From positions 38,225-102,224 of the forward strand of contig DIYF01000018.1 of the NCBI GenBank assembly GCA_002427745.1: a DNA stretch of 64,000 nucleotides, given 5' to 3'. The notes beneath the pieces are model-generated. The model saw nothing but the letters and a program-made list of their open reading frames with translations. It did not search any database and was not told the origin of the DNA. This document shows positions 43,477 to 53,232 of this stretch, piece by piece (position 1 is the stretch's first letter; every line of letters starts with the position of its first letter). This DNA comes from Roseivirga sp. UBA6061 (GTDB lineage: Bacteria; Bacteroidota; Bacteroidia; Cytophagales; Cyclobacteriaceae). The translations under genes and the position numbers were made by a program.

Positions 43477-46065
43477 CTACTCATACCGCAGGCAATCAGT
43501 GGGTTTGGCAGTAGCTGCTTTGATGGTGCGCAGGCCTATGGTCAGCATGGCAATCAGGAGAGTGGCTCCTCCCGTGAGGGCAAAGAACCACCATTCCAGT
43601 TCAATGTGATAGGCGAAGGCGTTGAGCCAGTCACTGGCCAGCCAATAGCTCAGCGGGAGGGCTATAACAATGGCGATCAGTACCATACGGGCAAAGTCTC
43701 CGGTGAGTACTCCTACCAGGGAGGCTACACTGGCACCAAGCGCTTTGCGAATACCAATCTCCTTGATTCTTCGCTCGGCAGAAAAAGTAGCCAGGCCAAA
43801 GAGCCCCAGACAGGAAATAATCATGGCGATGGCCGCGAAGTACTGTGATAGGGCACTGACACGGTTTTCAGCTTCGTAAAGTTCCTGGTATTTGGTATCC
43901 ATAAACTTGAAATCGAAGGCCAGGCCCTTGTTGTATTCTTTGTAAAAGGCCTCAACTCTGTCTGTCGTTTCTCTCGTTGTTCCGGCCTGCAGGCGTAGCA
44001 TGATCTCATAATTTCTGTCCGAAAGGTTGATAAAGAGGGGCTTCACCTCTTCATAAAAGGACTCGACATGAAAATCTTTCACAACACCGATAATCTGTCG
44101 GTTCTGCCCCCAGATATTGATGATTTCTCCAATGGGGTTTTCCAGTCCTATGGTTTTTACTGCTGTTTCATTGATCACCACATTGTTCGCGTCATTGCCG
44201 AAGTCGCTCGAATAGTAGCGGCCGGCTGCCATTTCGAAATTGAGCACCTTATTCAAATCATAATTGGCACTGAGGTACTTAAAGGGGATGAATTCTTCAG
44301 GTGCTTTGCCTTCCCAGTTGACTCCCCGTGTGCTTGAGCTGTTGTTGAGCATGCTGTGAGCTGCTCCGGTGGCTGATATAACTCCGGGGAGGTTGGATAC
44401 TTCGCTCAGGAAGGCATTGACATTATTCGAGATCTTTCCCTCCACAGGGAATGAAATCACATTATCGCGATCGTAACCGAGGTTTTTGCTTTGAATCAGC
44501 TCGATCTGCTGATAGACGACCAGGATTGATAAAATCAGTACGATGGAAGTTGTGAACTGAAAAACGACCAGTCCCTTTCTGAACCAAAGATCGTTGGTTT
44601 TGGCTTTCAGCTTTCCCTTGAGCAGGGCTACCGTCTGAAAGCCGGACAGGTAGAGTGCCGGGTAACTGCCGGCCAGCAATCCTGTGATCAGTGTGATGCC
44701 CAGCAGGGAAGTGATGAGACCCGGATCGGGAGACAATCGCAGCTCTTTGCCCACAATGGTATTAAAACCCGGAAGAAAGAGGTACACCAATATCAGAGCA
44801 ATTACCAGCGAAATAAAGGCGAGTACAATGGACTCTGTCAGGAACTGGAAGATCAACGATTGTCGGTGAATGCCCATGGCTTTTTTCACCCCGACTTCCT
44901 TCAGCCTGCGGGCTGCCTGAGCTGTAGCCAGGTTCATAAAATTGATGCAGGCGATCAGCAGAATGATGAGTGCAATTCCTGAAAATAACCTGACATAGGT
45001 GATGCGGCCTCCGTTAACTCTGCCGTTTTTGAAAGTACCAAACAAATAACCATCTGAAAACTTCTCTGTGACGGTGGAAGCAATTTCTACCTGTGGTTTA
45101 CTTTTGAGCAACTCCTCAACTTTGGTATTCACAGCTTGCGGATCAGCACCAGGGGTCAGTACCAGGTAGGTATCAGGATTATTGTAGTTCCATTGATTCA
45201 TCTGAGGGCTTTTGATCAGCAGCTGTTCCATAGAGAAGACCGCATCAAATTGCAGACTGCTGTTGGCAGGCGGGGCCTTGAAAACTCCGGATATTATATA
45301 GTCACCGGTTAGGTTGTCCTTGTCCAGGTGGAGCGTTTTGCCAATAAGGTTATCCGTGGAGTTAAACAGTTTAAGCGCCAGCTGGTCTGAGATGGCCACG
45401 GAGGTAGGTTCCGGAACCAGATTTTCCCGATTCCCCTCCAGTACACTGAATGAAAATACCTGGAAGAGATTGCCATCCGCAAATACCTCTTTGGCCCTGA
45501 TTTCAGGACCTTCCTGAAAGGACACAACCCCGTTTTGACTACCGGCAAAGAGACGGCTTGCCAGCTCAATTTCCGGAATGGCGGCCTGTACGGCAGGAGC
45601 AAGGGGGGCAGGTGTCCAGACTACCGTATTGACGGAATTGGGAGAGGCGAAATTCAGCCTTACCTGGTAAAGTTGTGCATCATTTTGATGGAACTTATCA
45701 AATGTAAGCTCATCATTGACCCACAGGTAGATAAAGAGTATGGCTAAAAGCCCACTCGAAAGCCCCAGCAGGTTGATAAGAAAAGAACTGGTATGCCGCC
45801 TGAAATTGCGGGCTGTAATAGTAAGTGTATGACGTAGCATCATGATTGAAAAGAGTTTTTGACTTGGAATAATTGACCTTATGATACCGGGCCTGAAAAG
45901 CTTTATGACATCTTTAGCGAAGCGCCAGCGAGCATTTCTCAACCCGTGAGTTGTTACTTTTTCGTCAAAGTGTTCCAGCAGATCTCCCTCCAGGTAAGGG
46001 TAGAGAGAGGGTTTGCAGAACCATTTGAGGAGTTTTCTGAAGAAAGAGGGAGCTTCCTGTTTCAT
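43477..46065 (-). CDS. MacB/FtsX-type ABC permease with prefix domain (second of two)
   Basis: An 862-residue membrane protein. Residues 1-70 are the Bacteroidota permease prefix domain ('FFRKLLKWFCKPSLYPYLEGDLLEHF'). Two MacB_PCD periplasmic regions and two FtsX domains follow; the FtsX parts are marked by 'GIALIILLIACINFMNLATAQAARRLKEVGVKKAMG' and 'CLGLFGLATFSAERRIKEIGIRKALGAS'. Membrane helices lie at about 97, 370, 425, 460, 505, 745, 790 and 835. It is closely related to the gene upstream, 13 bases away. No ATP-binding subunit is encoded nearby, so it either uses one from elsewhere or works otherwise. It may export small molecules or lipids or respond to antibiotics. Confidence 0.9.
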   Translation of the reverse strand: MKQEAPSFFRKLLKWFCKPSLYPYLEGDLLEHFDEKVTTHGLRNARWRFAKDVIKLFRPGIIRSIIPSQKLFSIMMLRHTLTITARNFRRHTSSFLINLLGLSSGLLAILFIYLWVNDELTFDKFHQNDAQLYQVRLNFASPNSVNTVVWTPAPLAPAVQAAIPEIELASRLFAGSQNGVVSFQEGPEIRAKEVFADGNLFQVFSFSVLEGNRENLVPEPTSVAISDQLALKLFNSTDNLIGKTLHLDKDNLTGDYIISGVFKAPPANSSLQFDAVFSMEQLLIKSPQMNQWNYNNPDTYLVLTPGADPQAVNTKVEELLKSKPQVEIASTVTEKFSDGYLFGTFKNGRVNGGRITYVRLFSGIALIILLIACINFMNLATAQAARRLKEVGVKKAMGIHRQSLIFQFLTESIVLAFISLVIALILVYLFLPGFNTIVGKELRLSPDPGLITSLLGITLITGLLAGSYPALYLSGFQTVALLKGKLKAKTNDLWFRKGLVVFQFTTSIVLILSILVVYQQIELIQSKNLGYDRDNVISFPVEGKISNNVNAFLSEVSNLPGVISATGAAHSMLNNSSSTRGVNWEGKAPEEFIPFKYLSANYDLNKVLNFEMAAGRYYSSDFGNDANNVVINETAVKTIGLENPIGEIINIWGQNRQIIGVVKDFHVESFYEEVKPLFINLSDRNYEIMLRLQAGTTRETTDRVEAFYKEYNKGLAFDFKFMDTKYQELYEAENRVSALSQYFAAIAMIISCLGLFGLATFSAERRIKEIGIRKALGASVASLVGVLTGDFARMVLIAIVIALPLSYWLASDWLNAFAYHIELEWWFFALTGGATLLIAMLTIGLRTIKAATAKPTDCLRYE

Positions 46066-46078
46066 ATCCGGCTATGGA

Positions 46079-48733
46079 TTACTGATCAAGGTTGAGGTGA
46101 TCCACTGCCTGAATCCGGCTGACTCTCAGGGTCTGATAACCCACTGTAATGATGGTGACCAGTATAACGGAGGCTGCGGCCAGAGCAAAGAACCATAGCT
46201 CTAAGTCTACGCGATAGGCAAAAGTATCCAGCCAGTTTCTGGAGAGTACAAAGCTGACCGGTAAGCCGATGACCAGGGCTATAGCCACTACTTTGATAAA
46301 TGACCTGAAGAGCAAAGCGAGAACCTGTCGTGGGGCTGATCCCAGCACCTTGCGAATGGCTACTTCTTTCAGCCTTCTTTCCAGGGTAAAGGAGGCGAAG
46401 CCGATCAGGCCCAGGCAGGTAATGAACAAGGCGATAAGGCTGGCATATCGGGTGAAAGTACCAACCCTAAACTCATGTGCGTAAAAGCGCTGGTAATCTT
46501 CATTGAGAAACTCAAATTCAAAAGGAATACCTGCAATGAAATATGCTTCATATACCTTTTGAATCCTTTGAATGGTGGCGAGCTGGTCTCCTGCCTGCAT
46601 CTTTACCATCACCTGTGAGGCAAAATCATTGGCAGACAGAGAAATAAATGCAGGTTTGATGTCCTGGTAAAGCATATCGATATGGAAGTCCTTTACCACG
46701 CCTATGATCTCCCGGTCCTGACCCCATAGATTTACCGTTTTACCGATCGGGTCATCATAGCCTATGGCTGCCACAGCGGTTTCGTTGAGAATGATCTTTT
46801 CATGATCATTCGAAAAACTCCTGGAATAGCTGCGACCGGCAGCCAGTTGCATCCCCATGGTTTCAATAAATCCGTAGCCTCCTGCTATCTGAGCAAACAG
46901 GGCATTTACAGCAGGATCTTTTCCTTCCCAGTGAAGACCGGTGGTAGTGCCATAGGCGCCCAGTACATTGTGGGCAAAATTGGTACTGCTTTGCACTCCC
47001 GGGGTATTGTTGAGCAACTGAAGAAAGCCTTCAATGCGCTCGGGTGAGAGTCCTTCTACGGCTTCGGCTTCACCGGCAGTGGTTTTTCCCATAGTAAACC
47101 ATATCAGGTTTTCTTTGTCAAAACCGAGGTCTTTGGACTGGATGAGCCTGACTTGCTGTGAAACCACGATCACGGCTACCGTCAGAATAGTGGAAACCGT
47201 GAATTGAAAAACAACCAGCGATTTCCGCATCAGCTGCCCGTTGAAGCTTTTGGTAAGCTGACCTTTCAGTGCCTTTACCGGGCTGAAACCGGAAAGGTAT
47301 AGAGCCGGATAACTTCCAGCGAGCAAACCGGTGCCGAGTGCCGCCAGGAGCAGGTAAGTGATCAGGCGGGGGTTCAGGACCAGCGAAAGGGTTTTGCCTG
47401 TCAGCTGATTGAACTGGGGAAGCAGCAGCCCGGTCAGGAAGATTGAAATCAGCAGGGCGATCAGCGTAATACTAATGGATTCGATCAGGTATTGTACTGC
47501 AATATGGGTTCGCTGGGCACCCATAGTCTTTTTTACCCCGATCTCTTTCATGCGCTGACCTGCTCGGGCCGTAGACATGATCATAAAATTGATGCTGGCG
47601 ATAAGCAGTATAAAAGCAGCTATCATGCTGAATAGTTTGAGATAGCTGATTCTTCCTCCGGCAGGCGCACCATGCTCATAACGGTCGTGCAGGTAAGTCT
47701 CAGCAAAGAGCTGTGCAAAGAGGGAGCTCTCCAGGTATTGGTTTTTTTGCTGTGCCAGCTTACTTAGTTTGTCGTTAAAAGCCTTTGGATCTGCTCCGGG
47801 TTTCAGGGTAACAAAGGTGGATGGATCACTTTCTGTCCATTCAAGCCATTCATCTCCCTCGTCTTCTTTGATAATGTCAAAGTGAAAAACAGCGTCAAAC
47901 TGTTGGGTCGATCCGGCATTCAGAGTCTCAAAAACACCGGATACCCGATAGAGCCCACCATAATCTTCGTGAAGCCATTCAAGCGTCTTGCCCACAGCAT
48001 TGGGGTCATTGAAGAGCTTCTCAGCCAGGTCAGAAGAAATGACGACCGAACGTTGATCCATCAGCAGATCAGAAGGATTTCCGTAGAGAATATTGAATGA
48101 AAAGAGTTGAAAGTAGTCTTCTGTAGCAAATTGATTTCTGGATGACACGAAGCGCTCTCCACCATCAGAGAGTACGAATTTTTCCCCGTCAAACCATTTG
48201 TAAGGAATAACGGTAGCCGCCTGGTCTACTTCCGGAAAATCTGTGACGAGGGTAGGAGCTAACTGCACCTGCGTACTGGCATCCGTTTCTATGCCGTAAG
48301 GTGTAGGCTCATTCAGAAATACCTGGTAAAGTCTGTCGCGCTTCGTGTGAAATTGATCGACTGAAGCCTCATCATGTACCCAGAGAAAGATGAAAAGTGC
48401 TGTGGTCAGGGCAATGGCAAGCCCCGAGAGGTTGATCAGAAAGCCACCGAAGTTGCGCCTGAAGTTTCTTAGCGTGATGAGCAGATTGTGTTTGAACATA
48501 TCAATTGGGTTGAGTTTTTGACCTGGCAGAAATGACCTGACAATACCGGGTCTGAATAGCTTGATAACATCTTTGGAGAGTCGCCAGCCGGCATTTCTCC
48601 GACCATAAGTTTTTACATTCTCTTCGAAATGCTCCAGCAGATCACCTTCCAGATAGTCGTGGAGTGATGGTTTACAAAACCATTTAAACAGCTTCAAAAA
48701 GAAGCGGGGTGGCTGCTGATCTTCCGTTTTCAT
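46079..48733 (-). CDS. MacB/FtsX-type ABC permease with prefix domain (first of two)
   Basis: An 884-residue paralogue of the downstream permease. The prefix domain ('RFFLKLFKWFCKPSLHDYLEGDLLEHF') and the two FtsX modules ('MIAAFILLIASINFMIMSTARAGQRMKEIGVKKTMG', 'CLGLIGFASFTLERRLKEVAIRKVLGSAPRQVL') are the same in plan. Its ATG follows the padR stop codon with no base between, so translation is coupled. The prefix domain is found only with PadR-linked permeases of this group, which suggests a regulatory contact. Substrate is unknown. Confidence 0.9.
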   Translation of the reverse strand: MKTEDQQPPRFFLKLFKWFCKPSLHDYLEGDLLEHFEENVKTYGRRNAGWRLSKDVIKLFRPGIVRSFLPGQKLNPIDMFKHNLLITLRNFRRNFGGFLINLSGLAIALTTALFIFLWVHDEASVDQFHTKRDRLYQVFLNEPTPYGIETDASTQVQLAPTLVTDFPEVDQAATVIPYKWFDGEKFVLSDGGERFVSSRNQFATEDYFQLFSFNILYGNPSDLLMDQRSVVISSDLAEKLFNDPNAVGKTLEWLHEDYGGLYRVSGVFETLNAGSTQQFDAVFHFDIIKEDEGDEWLEWTESDPSTFVTLKPGADPKAFNDKLSKLAQQKNQYLESSLFAQLFAETYLHDRYEHGAPAGGRISYLKLFSMIAAFILLIASINFMIMSTARAGQRMKEIGVKKTMGAQRTHIAVQYLIESISITLIALLISIFLTGLLLPQFNQLTGKTLSLVLNPRLITYLLLAALGTGLLAGSYPALYLSGFSPVKALKGQLTKSFNGQLMRKSLVVFQFTVSTILTVAVIVVSQQVRLIQSKDLGFDKENLIWFTMGKTTAGEAEAVEGLSPERIEGFLQLLNNTPGVQSSTNFAHNVLGAYGTTTGLHWEGKDPAVNALFAQIAGGYGFIETMGMQLAAGRSYSRSFSNDHEKIILNETAVAAIGYDDPIGKTVNLWGQDREIIGVVKDFHIDMLYQDIKPAFISLSANDFASQVMVKMQAGDQLATIQRIQKVYEAYFIAGIPFEFEFLNEDYQRFYAHEFRVGTFTRYASLIALFITCLGLIGFASFTLERRLKEVAIRKVLGSAPRQVLALLFRSFIKVVAIALVIGLPVSFVLSRNWLDTFAYRVDLELWFFALAAASVILVTIITVGYQTLRVSRIQAVDHLNLDQ

Positions 48734-49066
48734 TTACTTCGGATTGGCAATAAGTTGTGGCAGTGCATCCCATAAAGCATTGCGTGTTTCGCGAGAGCTG
48801 GCTATGGCTTTCTGTCCCTGTGCGGTAATGGTAAAATACAGCTTGGGCCGGCCTCCCCGTGCCCGTGTACCTTCACCATGTGCCGACTTGACAAAGCCCT
48901 TCTTTTCCAGCCTGCGCAGTGTCGTTTGCAATGCACCAACACTGACTTCCCGGTTGAGCCGGCTCTCTATTTCGTTGCGGATGGTCACCCCGTAAGCATC
49001 ACCATGCAGTATGCCTACCGTGAGCAAGACTATCTCTTCAAATTCTCCCAGTTGTAGCTCTTTCAT
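48734..49066 (-). CDS. PadR family transcriptional regulator
   Basis: A 110-residue PadR-like winged-helix protein ('LGEFEEIVLLTVGILHGDAYGVTIRNEIESRLNREVSVGALQTTLRRLEKKGFVKSAHGEG...GGRPKLYFTITAQGQKAI'). It lacks the long C-terminal coiled region of larger PadR proteins, so it belongs to the short group. PadR proteins repress their own operon and release DNA on binding a drug or phenolic. The stop codon directly abuts the permease ATG. A 12-bp inverted repeat around its promoter region is the likely operator. Confidence 0.93.
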   Translation of the reverse strand: MKELQLGEFEEIVLLTVGILHGDAYGVTIRNEIESRLNREVSVGALQTTLRRLEKKGFVKSAHGEGTRARGGRPKLYFTITAQGQKAIASSRETRNALWDALPQLIANPK

Positions 49067-49139
49067 TTTTCAATACTAAAAAGTGGTATTGCGATTTTAG
49101 TAAATTTAAAAGGTTAATGCAATGATGTAGTATTGAAAA
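49067..49139. promoter_or_regulatory. Candidate PadR operator: 12-bp inverted repeat
   Basis: TTTTCAATACTA at 49067-49078 and its exact reverse complement TAGTATTGAAAA at 49128-49139 flank 49 bases directly upstream of the padR ATG (49066). PadR sites are often ATACT/AGTAT-type repeats. The arms could clamp the promoter, giving autoregulation of padR and the permeases. Confidence 0.5.
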
Positions 49140-49340
49140 GAAGGTTGCATGGTCAGACTGTTTTTATTCAGGTTTTTCTGAAATGTAAACCTCCGTAAGC
49201 GCAAAGCAGGTTACAGGCCATCCGCTGTACAGACCTCTTATTTGCGTTGCAGACCTCAGATTTATTTATAACTAAGTATTTAATTATCAGCTGTAAATTG
49301 ACTATATATACAAGAGAGAGTGTCCGTTAAATTATTGTCT

Positions 49341-52040
49341 ATGAAGTCTGCGCTAAAGTACTTCTGTTTGTTTTGGTTATGCCTTTTTATCGCTGGGTGT
49401 GACGAGCCCGGTGAGGAAAATGTCTATGTCATCGATGCCCCGCTAACAGGTTTGGGTCTGTCACCTGAAAAAAAGGTGATCAGTACAGATAGGCAGCAGC
49501 GGGTGATATTTTCGGATGGTTTTTCAGTAAGTGTTCCTGAAAATGCCTTTGTCGATGGTGAGGGTAAGCCTGTACAAGGGGCTGTTGAACTCTCCTTAAA
49601 GAAGTATACCTCTGTCGCGAGTATCCTGGCCTCGGGCATTCCCATGCACTATCAGGGAGAAGACGGAGAGGGGATGTTTCAGAGTGCCGGTATGTTCGAC
49701 ATACGTGCTTTTGCCAATGGGGAATTTCTGGAGTTGGCTGAGGGTAAGGAGTTAAAAGTTGGTTTTCCTACCAAGGTCAAAGGGGACTATGACTTTTTTA
49801 AATTCGAAGAATCGGGCAATCCGTCCGAAGGACGCTGGGTTAGGGAGGTAAGTAAAGAAAAGGAGTCTGTAGAATTGCCTCAAGCCACTGATTCTTTCAG
49901 ATTACAATGGAACCTGACTGACTTTCCTGAACTACGGTATTTTGAGAACATTGACTGGCATCTTGCCACAAAGCAGAGAAACCCGGGAACGGAACAACAC
50001 CAATGGGTGCTTGATACCAAATGGGATGTTTTTCGACTCAGTCAGCCTCGTCTGGGCTTTGAGTCTCCGTTCAGAAGTGACGTCATCGATCAAAGTGTTT
50101 TCACACAAAGTCTTGTGATGGAGGGAGGTGCTTACTTTTCTTTTGCGAAAGAAACAGCCCTGAATGTCTATAAACAGAATGGTGATAGGATAGCGCATTA
50201 CGATGCTCTCAAATCAAATGATACCATCATGTCTTTTGAATATTTGACCCCGGAGCTTATAGAAATTTCTACACTGCAGGGCACAGTCCTGTTTGACTGG
50301 CAACGCAACAAGAGTTTTAAGTTCGAGGGCGAGTTTATCCGCAGCATCAATGAATCTTCTACAAGAGTCTTGACCTCACTTCCGGGAGGCTTGGATGAAG
50401 TATTTCTGAATAGTTTGGAGGGAGAAGTATTAGAAAGCTTTAAGGTGGAGGATGATGACTGGATAAAGGAGAGGAAAACAGGTATCAATTCCCGGGTATT
50501 CTTTACGGAAAGCTATGTAATACAAAGTGATCTGAATGGCCTTAAGCAGTTTGATATGAACGGAGAACTTATCAGGGGCTTTAATCAGGTGTTTTCAGAA
50601 GTGCGATGGCTCGAAAATGATCTTGTTCTATGTGTAGACCTAAGAGGAAATGTTTCTATGCTGGACCTGGTACAAAGTAAGTTTACGTCTGGAGATTTTA
50701 AAGGGCTGAATATGAGAGATTCGCTGGTGTTGGATGGTAACAGTTTTTCCTGGTATTCTTCTCGCATTTCCAGCGATACCAGTCGCAACATAGTGTTTTT
50801 GAATGAGGCCGTTGTAAGCAACGATCCTGAGAAAAATACCATACTATGGAACTACGAGACAAATAAGGTGTCTGAATTGGACTTCGTCTATGCTTCTTAT
50901 TTTTTCTCAAATGGTCAGGATTTGATTATAGGAAACAATTTTACGGATAGCACTTTGAGAGTGTTTGACCTGAATAGGTTTGAGGAGGTATATCGTGGGA
51001 AATCATTGTACCTTGTCGGACTTTTTTCAGATGCAGCAGGGTATTATGCCAATATGAACAAGGGAAGCAGAAGGCGGGTTTTAATTGATACGGGATTAGA
51101 GAAAAAGCTGTTAGACAGTCTGGGAAATATAGTTTTAGATTTCGAAGAATATGATACTTCTATTTATTCACCAGGTTTTATTAGAGACACCCTCGTTGCT
51201 GCTTATGCCAGGGATAATACTTATTCAGTCTGGAATCTTGATGGAGAACTCCTGGAGCAAAGCAATGTCAGAGAGAAGTATCCGACCAGTTACTTTGTGA
51301 GCTCACAGGGTTTAAATACCTCAGCTAGTATTCCAAACGTCCGTAAAAGGTATAGAGAAAATGGCATTTTAGAATATGACTTTGCAGGGTTTCAGCGTAC
51401 AATTTTTCTAAACGATTCTATGGCTTTACAGCTTTCTGAGGGTCGATGGGAACTAACAAAAACCATGAACTTACCTCCGAATGCCTGGCAATTAAACCTG
51501 ACCAAGGGAGACAAGGAATTTTATACTTACATCTACCTGACAGATGAAGTGACGCAAAGACTAGAGCCCTATGAAAAACGTTTCCTGGAATGGGTAGAGA
51601 AGGAGACTGAAAGACAGGAAAGGTTAGACAGGTTTGTAAGAAGGTACAATATCAGTTCTATGGGCCTGTACAATTGTGATATTGTTTTAAGGGTGCCGGA
51701 AGCTCTGATCTTTGCTGCTAACTTCCGGATAGATGGAGAAGCCCTGCCCGAAGAGGCACGCATTTTTGACCTGATGGAAAGCGAGGGGTATGTCGTTGGA
51801 GAAATCACTGATATCGACTGGGAAAAATATCCGATTGATCCCAACCTGAGACACCGGTTTGTAGTCATATTGCCCAATAATCAACTGGCCCTTTTTGATT
51901 TTAATGACTTTGAAAAAATAGACTGGGAAAAGGTAAGGAAGGAGGGGACATATACTTTCAACATTAAAAAGATAGAAGGCAGTTTTGAAAAATCAGAGGA
52001 CTTAGAGCGCCTGTTTTCACCCCAACCCCCGAATCCGTAA
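49341..52040 (+). CDS. Large lipoprotein with ZU5-like and propeller-like regions
   Basis: An 899-residue lipoprotein, read from the ATG at 49341; a GTG 21 bases upstream is less likely. The signal 'CLFWLCLFIAGC' puts lipid on Cys19. Residues about 45-160 look like a ZU5-type domain ('VIFSDGFSVSVPENAFVDGEGKPVQGAVELSLKKYTS'). Residues about 240-690 hold irregular WD/propeller-like strands ('LKQFDMNGELIRGFNQVFSEVRWLENDLVLCVDLRGNVSMLDL', 'TYSVWNLDGELLEQSN'). The C-terminal 200 residues are unassigned and rich in charged pairs. I do not recognise a family. It starts well away from padR on the other strand and converges on the LRR lipoprotein with only 5 bases between stops. Confidence 0.75.
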   Translation: MKSALKYFCLFWLCLFIAGCDEPGEENVYVIDAPLTGLGLSPEKKVISTDRQQRVIFSDGFSVSVPENAFVDGEGKPVQGAVELSLKKYTSVASILASGIPMHYQGEDGEGMFQSAGMFDIRAFANGEFLELAEGKELKVGFPTKVKGDYDFFKFEESGNPSEGRWVREVSKEKESVELPQATDSFRLQWNLTDFPELRYFENIDWHLATKQRNPGTEQHQWVLDTKWDVFRLSQPRLGFESPFRSDVIDQSVFTQSLVMEGGAYFSFAKETALNVYKQNGDRIAHYDALKSNDTIMSFEYLTPELIEISTLQGTVLFDWQRNKSFKFEGEFIRSINESSTRVLTSLPGGLDEVFLNSLEGEVLESFKVEDDDWIKERKTGINSRVFFTESYVIQSDLNGLKQFDMNGELIRGFNQVFSEVRWLENDLVLCVDLRGNVSMLDLVQSKFTSGDFKGLNMRDSLVLDGNSFSWYSSRISSDTSRNIVFLNEAVVSNDPEKNTILWNYETNKVSELDFVYASYFFSNGQDLIIGNNFTDSTLRVFDLNRFEEVYRGKSLYLVGLFSDAAGYYANMNKGSRRRVLIDTGLEKKLLDSLGNIVLDFEEYDTSIYSPGFIRDTLVAAYARDNTYSVWNLDGELLEQSNVREKYPTSYFVSSQGLNTSASIPNVRKRYRENGILEYDFAGFQRTIFLNDSMALQLSEGRWELTKTMNLPPNAWQLNLTKGDKEFYTYIYLTDEVTQRLEPYEKRFLEWVEKETERQERLDRFVRRYNISSMGLYNCDIVLRVPEALIFAANFRIDGEALPEEARIFDLMESEGYVVGEITDIDWEKYPIDPNLRHRFVVILPNNQLALFDFNDFEKIDWEKVRKEGTYTFNIKKIEGSFEKSEDLERLFSPQPPNP

Positions 52041-52045
52041 CTGAA

Positions 52046-53155
52046 CTAATTCCGGCAGTTACCGGCTTTAATGTCTTCTGAGCTGGGGTTAAAGTCGTTT
52101 TCCTGAATCACCAGTTCACCAGCCACCCCGTCTGCATTTAAAATCCCCTGGATACCACAAAGGTCGGTGAGTTCAGGGTTCTGGAAAATATAAAGTCCTT
52201 CTCCTGTAGATGTCAGATTACTGAGGCTGTTGAGGTTCGTTACAGCTGTATTATTGATGCCCAGGCTGGTACTGACAGTTTCCAGACTCGCAAGTCCTGA
52301 AATATCATTCAGGTTGGGGTTGCGAAGTAAACCGCAGGTACGAATTGTAGTTACATTCTCAAAACCAGTGATACGAATGAGTTGAGGGTTATCTGCTATG
52401 GTGATACCAAATACGCCTGTCAGGCCATTAAAAGCACTGATTTCGGTCAGGCGAGTGTTTTCGCTGACAAGGATAGATCCCAGACTGATATTCTGCAGGC
52501 TGGTAAAAGAGTGGATGCTTGAAAGTGAATTGTTTCTGGAGATGGACAGAAAGCCGGAAATGGTTCTGAGGTTATTGAGGCCATCAAGATTAACAAGCGA
52601 AGCGTTACTGGCAATATTGATCTCTTCACCAATTTCCGTGATACCTGTCATGCCATCAAGATCTTGCAGGTTCTCATTGTGGTATATATATATCGTATTG
52701 ATTCTACTGGTCACATTGGCCAGAGAGTCAATGTTACGCAACTGGTCATTGTCAAATATGGAGAGGCCTTCACCTATACTGGTAAGCCTTGAAAAGGAGT
52801 TGATGTTTAACAGACCTTCATTTCTGGTGATTGTCAACTGTCCATCTACCCGGCTCAAATGATGTAAGCCTACCAGGGTAGTCAGGTTGGTGGTGCCCCC
52901 TATATAGAGGTCTCCGCTAATGGACGTAATGGAAGAGAGGGCTCCCAGGTTTCTGACAGCACCAGGGTCTTCTGTATCCGGCACAATGGTTACATTCCCT
53001 GTAATGCTTTCGTATTGTCTTGCTCCGAAGGCGTCTATTTCCGCTTGTGTGGTGAGTTCTATATCTCCTGCAAAGTCACCACCTATTACCGGGTCATCAC
53101 CTCCGCAGCTAAACAGAACTGTGGCAATAAGAGACAGTAGCAGGAGCTTTTTCAT
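52046..53155 (-). CDS. Leucine-rich receptor-L-domain-like lipoprotein
   Basis: A 369-residue lipoprotein with signal 'LLLSLIATVLFSC' (Cys17). The body is built of about 12 repeats of 23-25 residues of the receptor L / LRR type ('LTTLVGLHHLSRVDGQLTITRNEGL', 'NIDSLANVTSRINTIYIYHNENLQDLDGMTGITEIGEEINIASNASLVNLDGLNNL'). The repeats form a right-handed beta-solenoid that usually binds proteins or sugars at the surface. The C terminus ('DLCGIQGILNADGVAGELVIQENDFNPSSEDIKAGNC') is the common cap. It has no T9SS tail. Role may be adhesion; the partner is unknown. Confidence 0.85.
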   Translation of the reverse strand: MKKLLLLSLIATVLFSCGGDDPVIGGDFAGDIELTTQAEIDAFGARQYESITGNVTIVPDTEDPGAVRNLGALSSITSISGDLYIGGTTNLTTLVGLHHLSRVDGQLTITRNEGLLNINSFSRLTSIGEGLSIFDNDQLRNIDSLANVTSRINTIYIYHNENLQDLDGMTGITEIGEEINIASNASLVNLDGLNNLRTISGFLSISRNNSLSSIHSFTSLQNISLGSILVSENTRLTEISAFNGLTGVFGITIADNPQLIRITGFENVTTIRTCGLLRNPNLNDISGLASLETVSTSLGINNTAVTNLNSLSNLTSTGEGLYIFQNPELTDLCGIQGILNADGVAGELVIQENDFNPSSEDIKAGNCRN

Positions 53156-53232
53156 GGTGATATTTAAGTTACTAAAGAAAATAGAATTTTATGACGCTTT
53201 GGCTGAAAGATCAGAAGCTATTCGTTTTCTAT

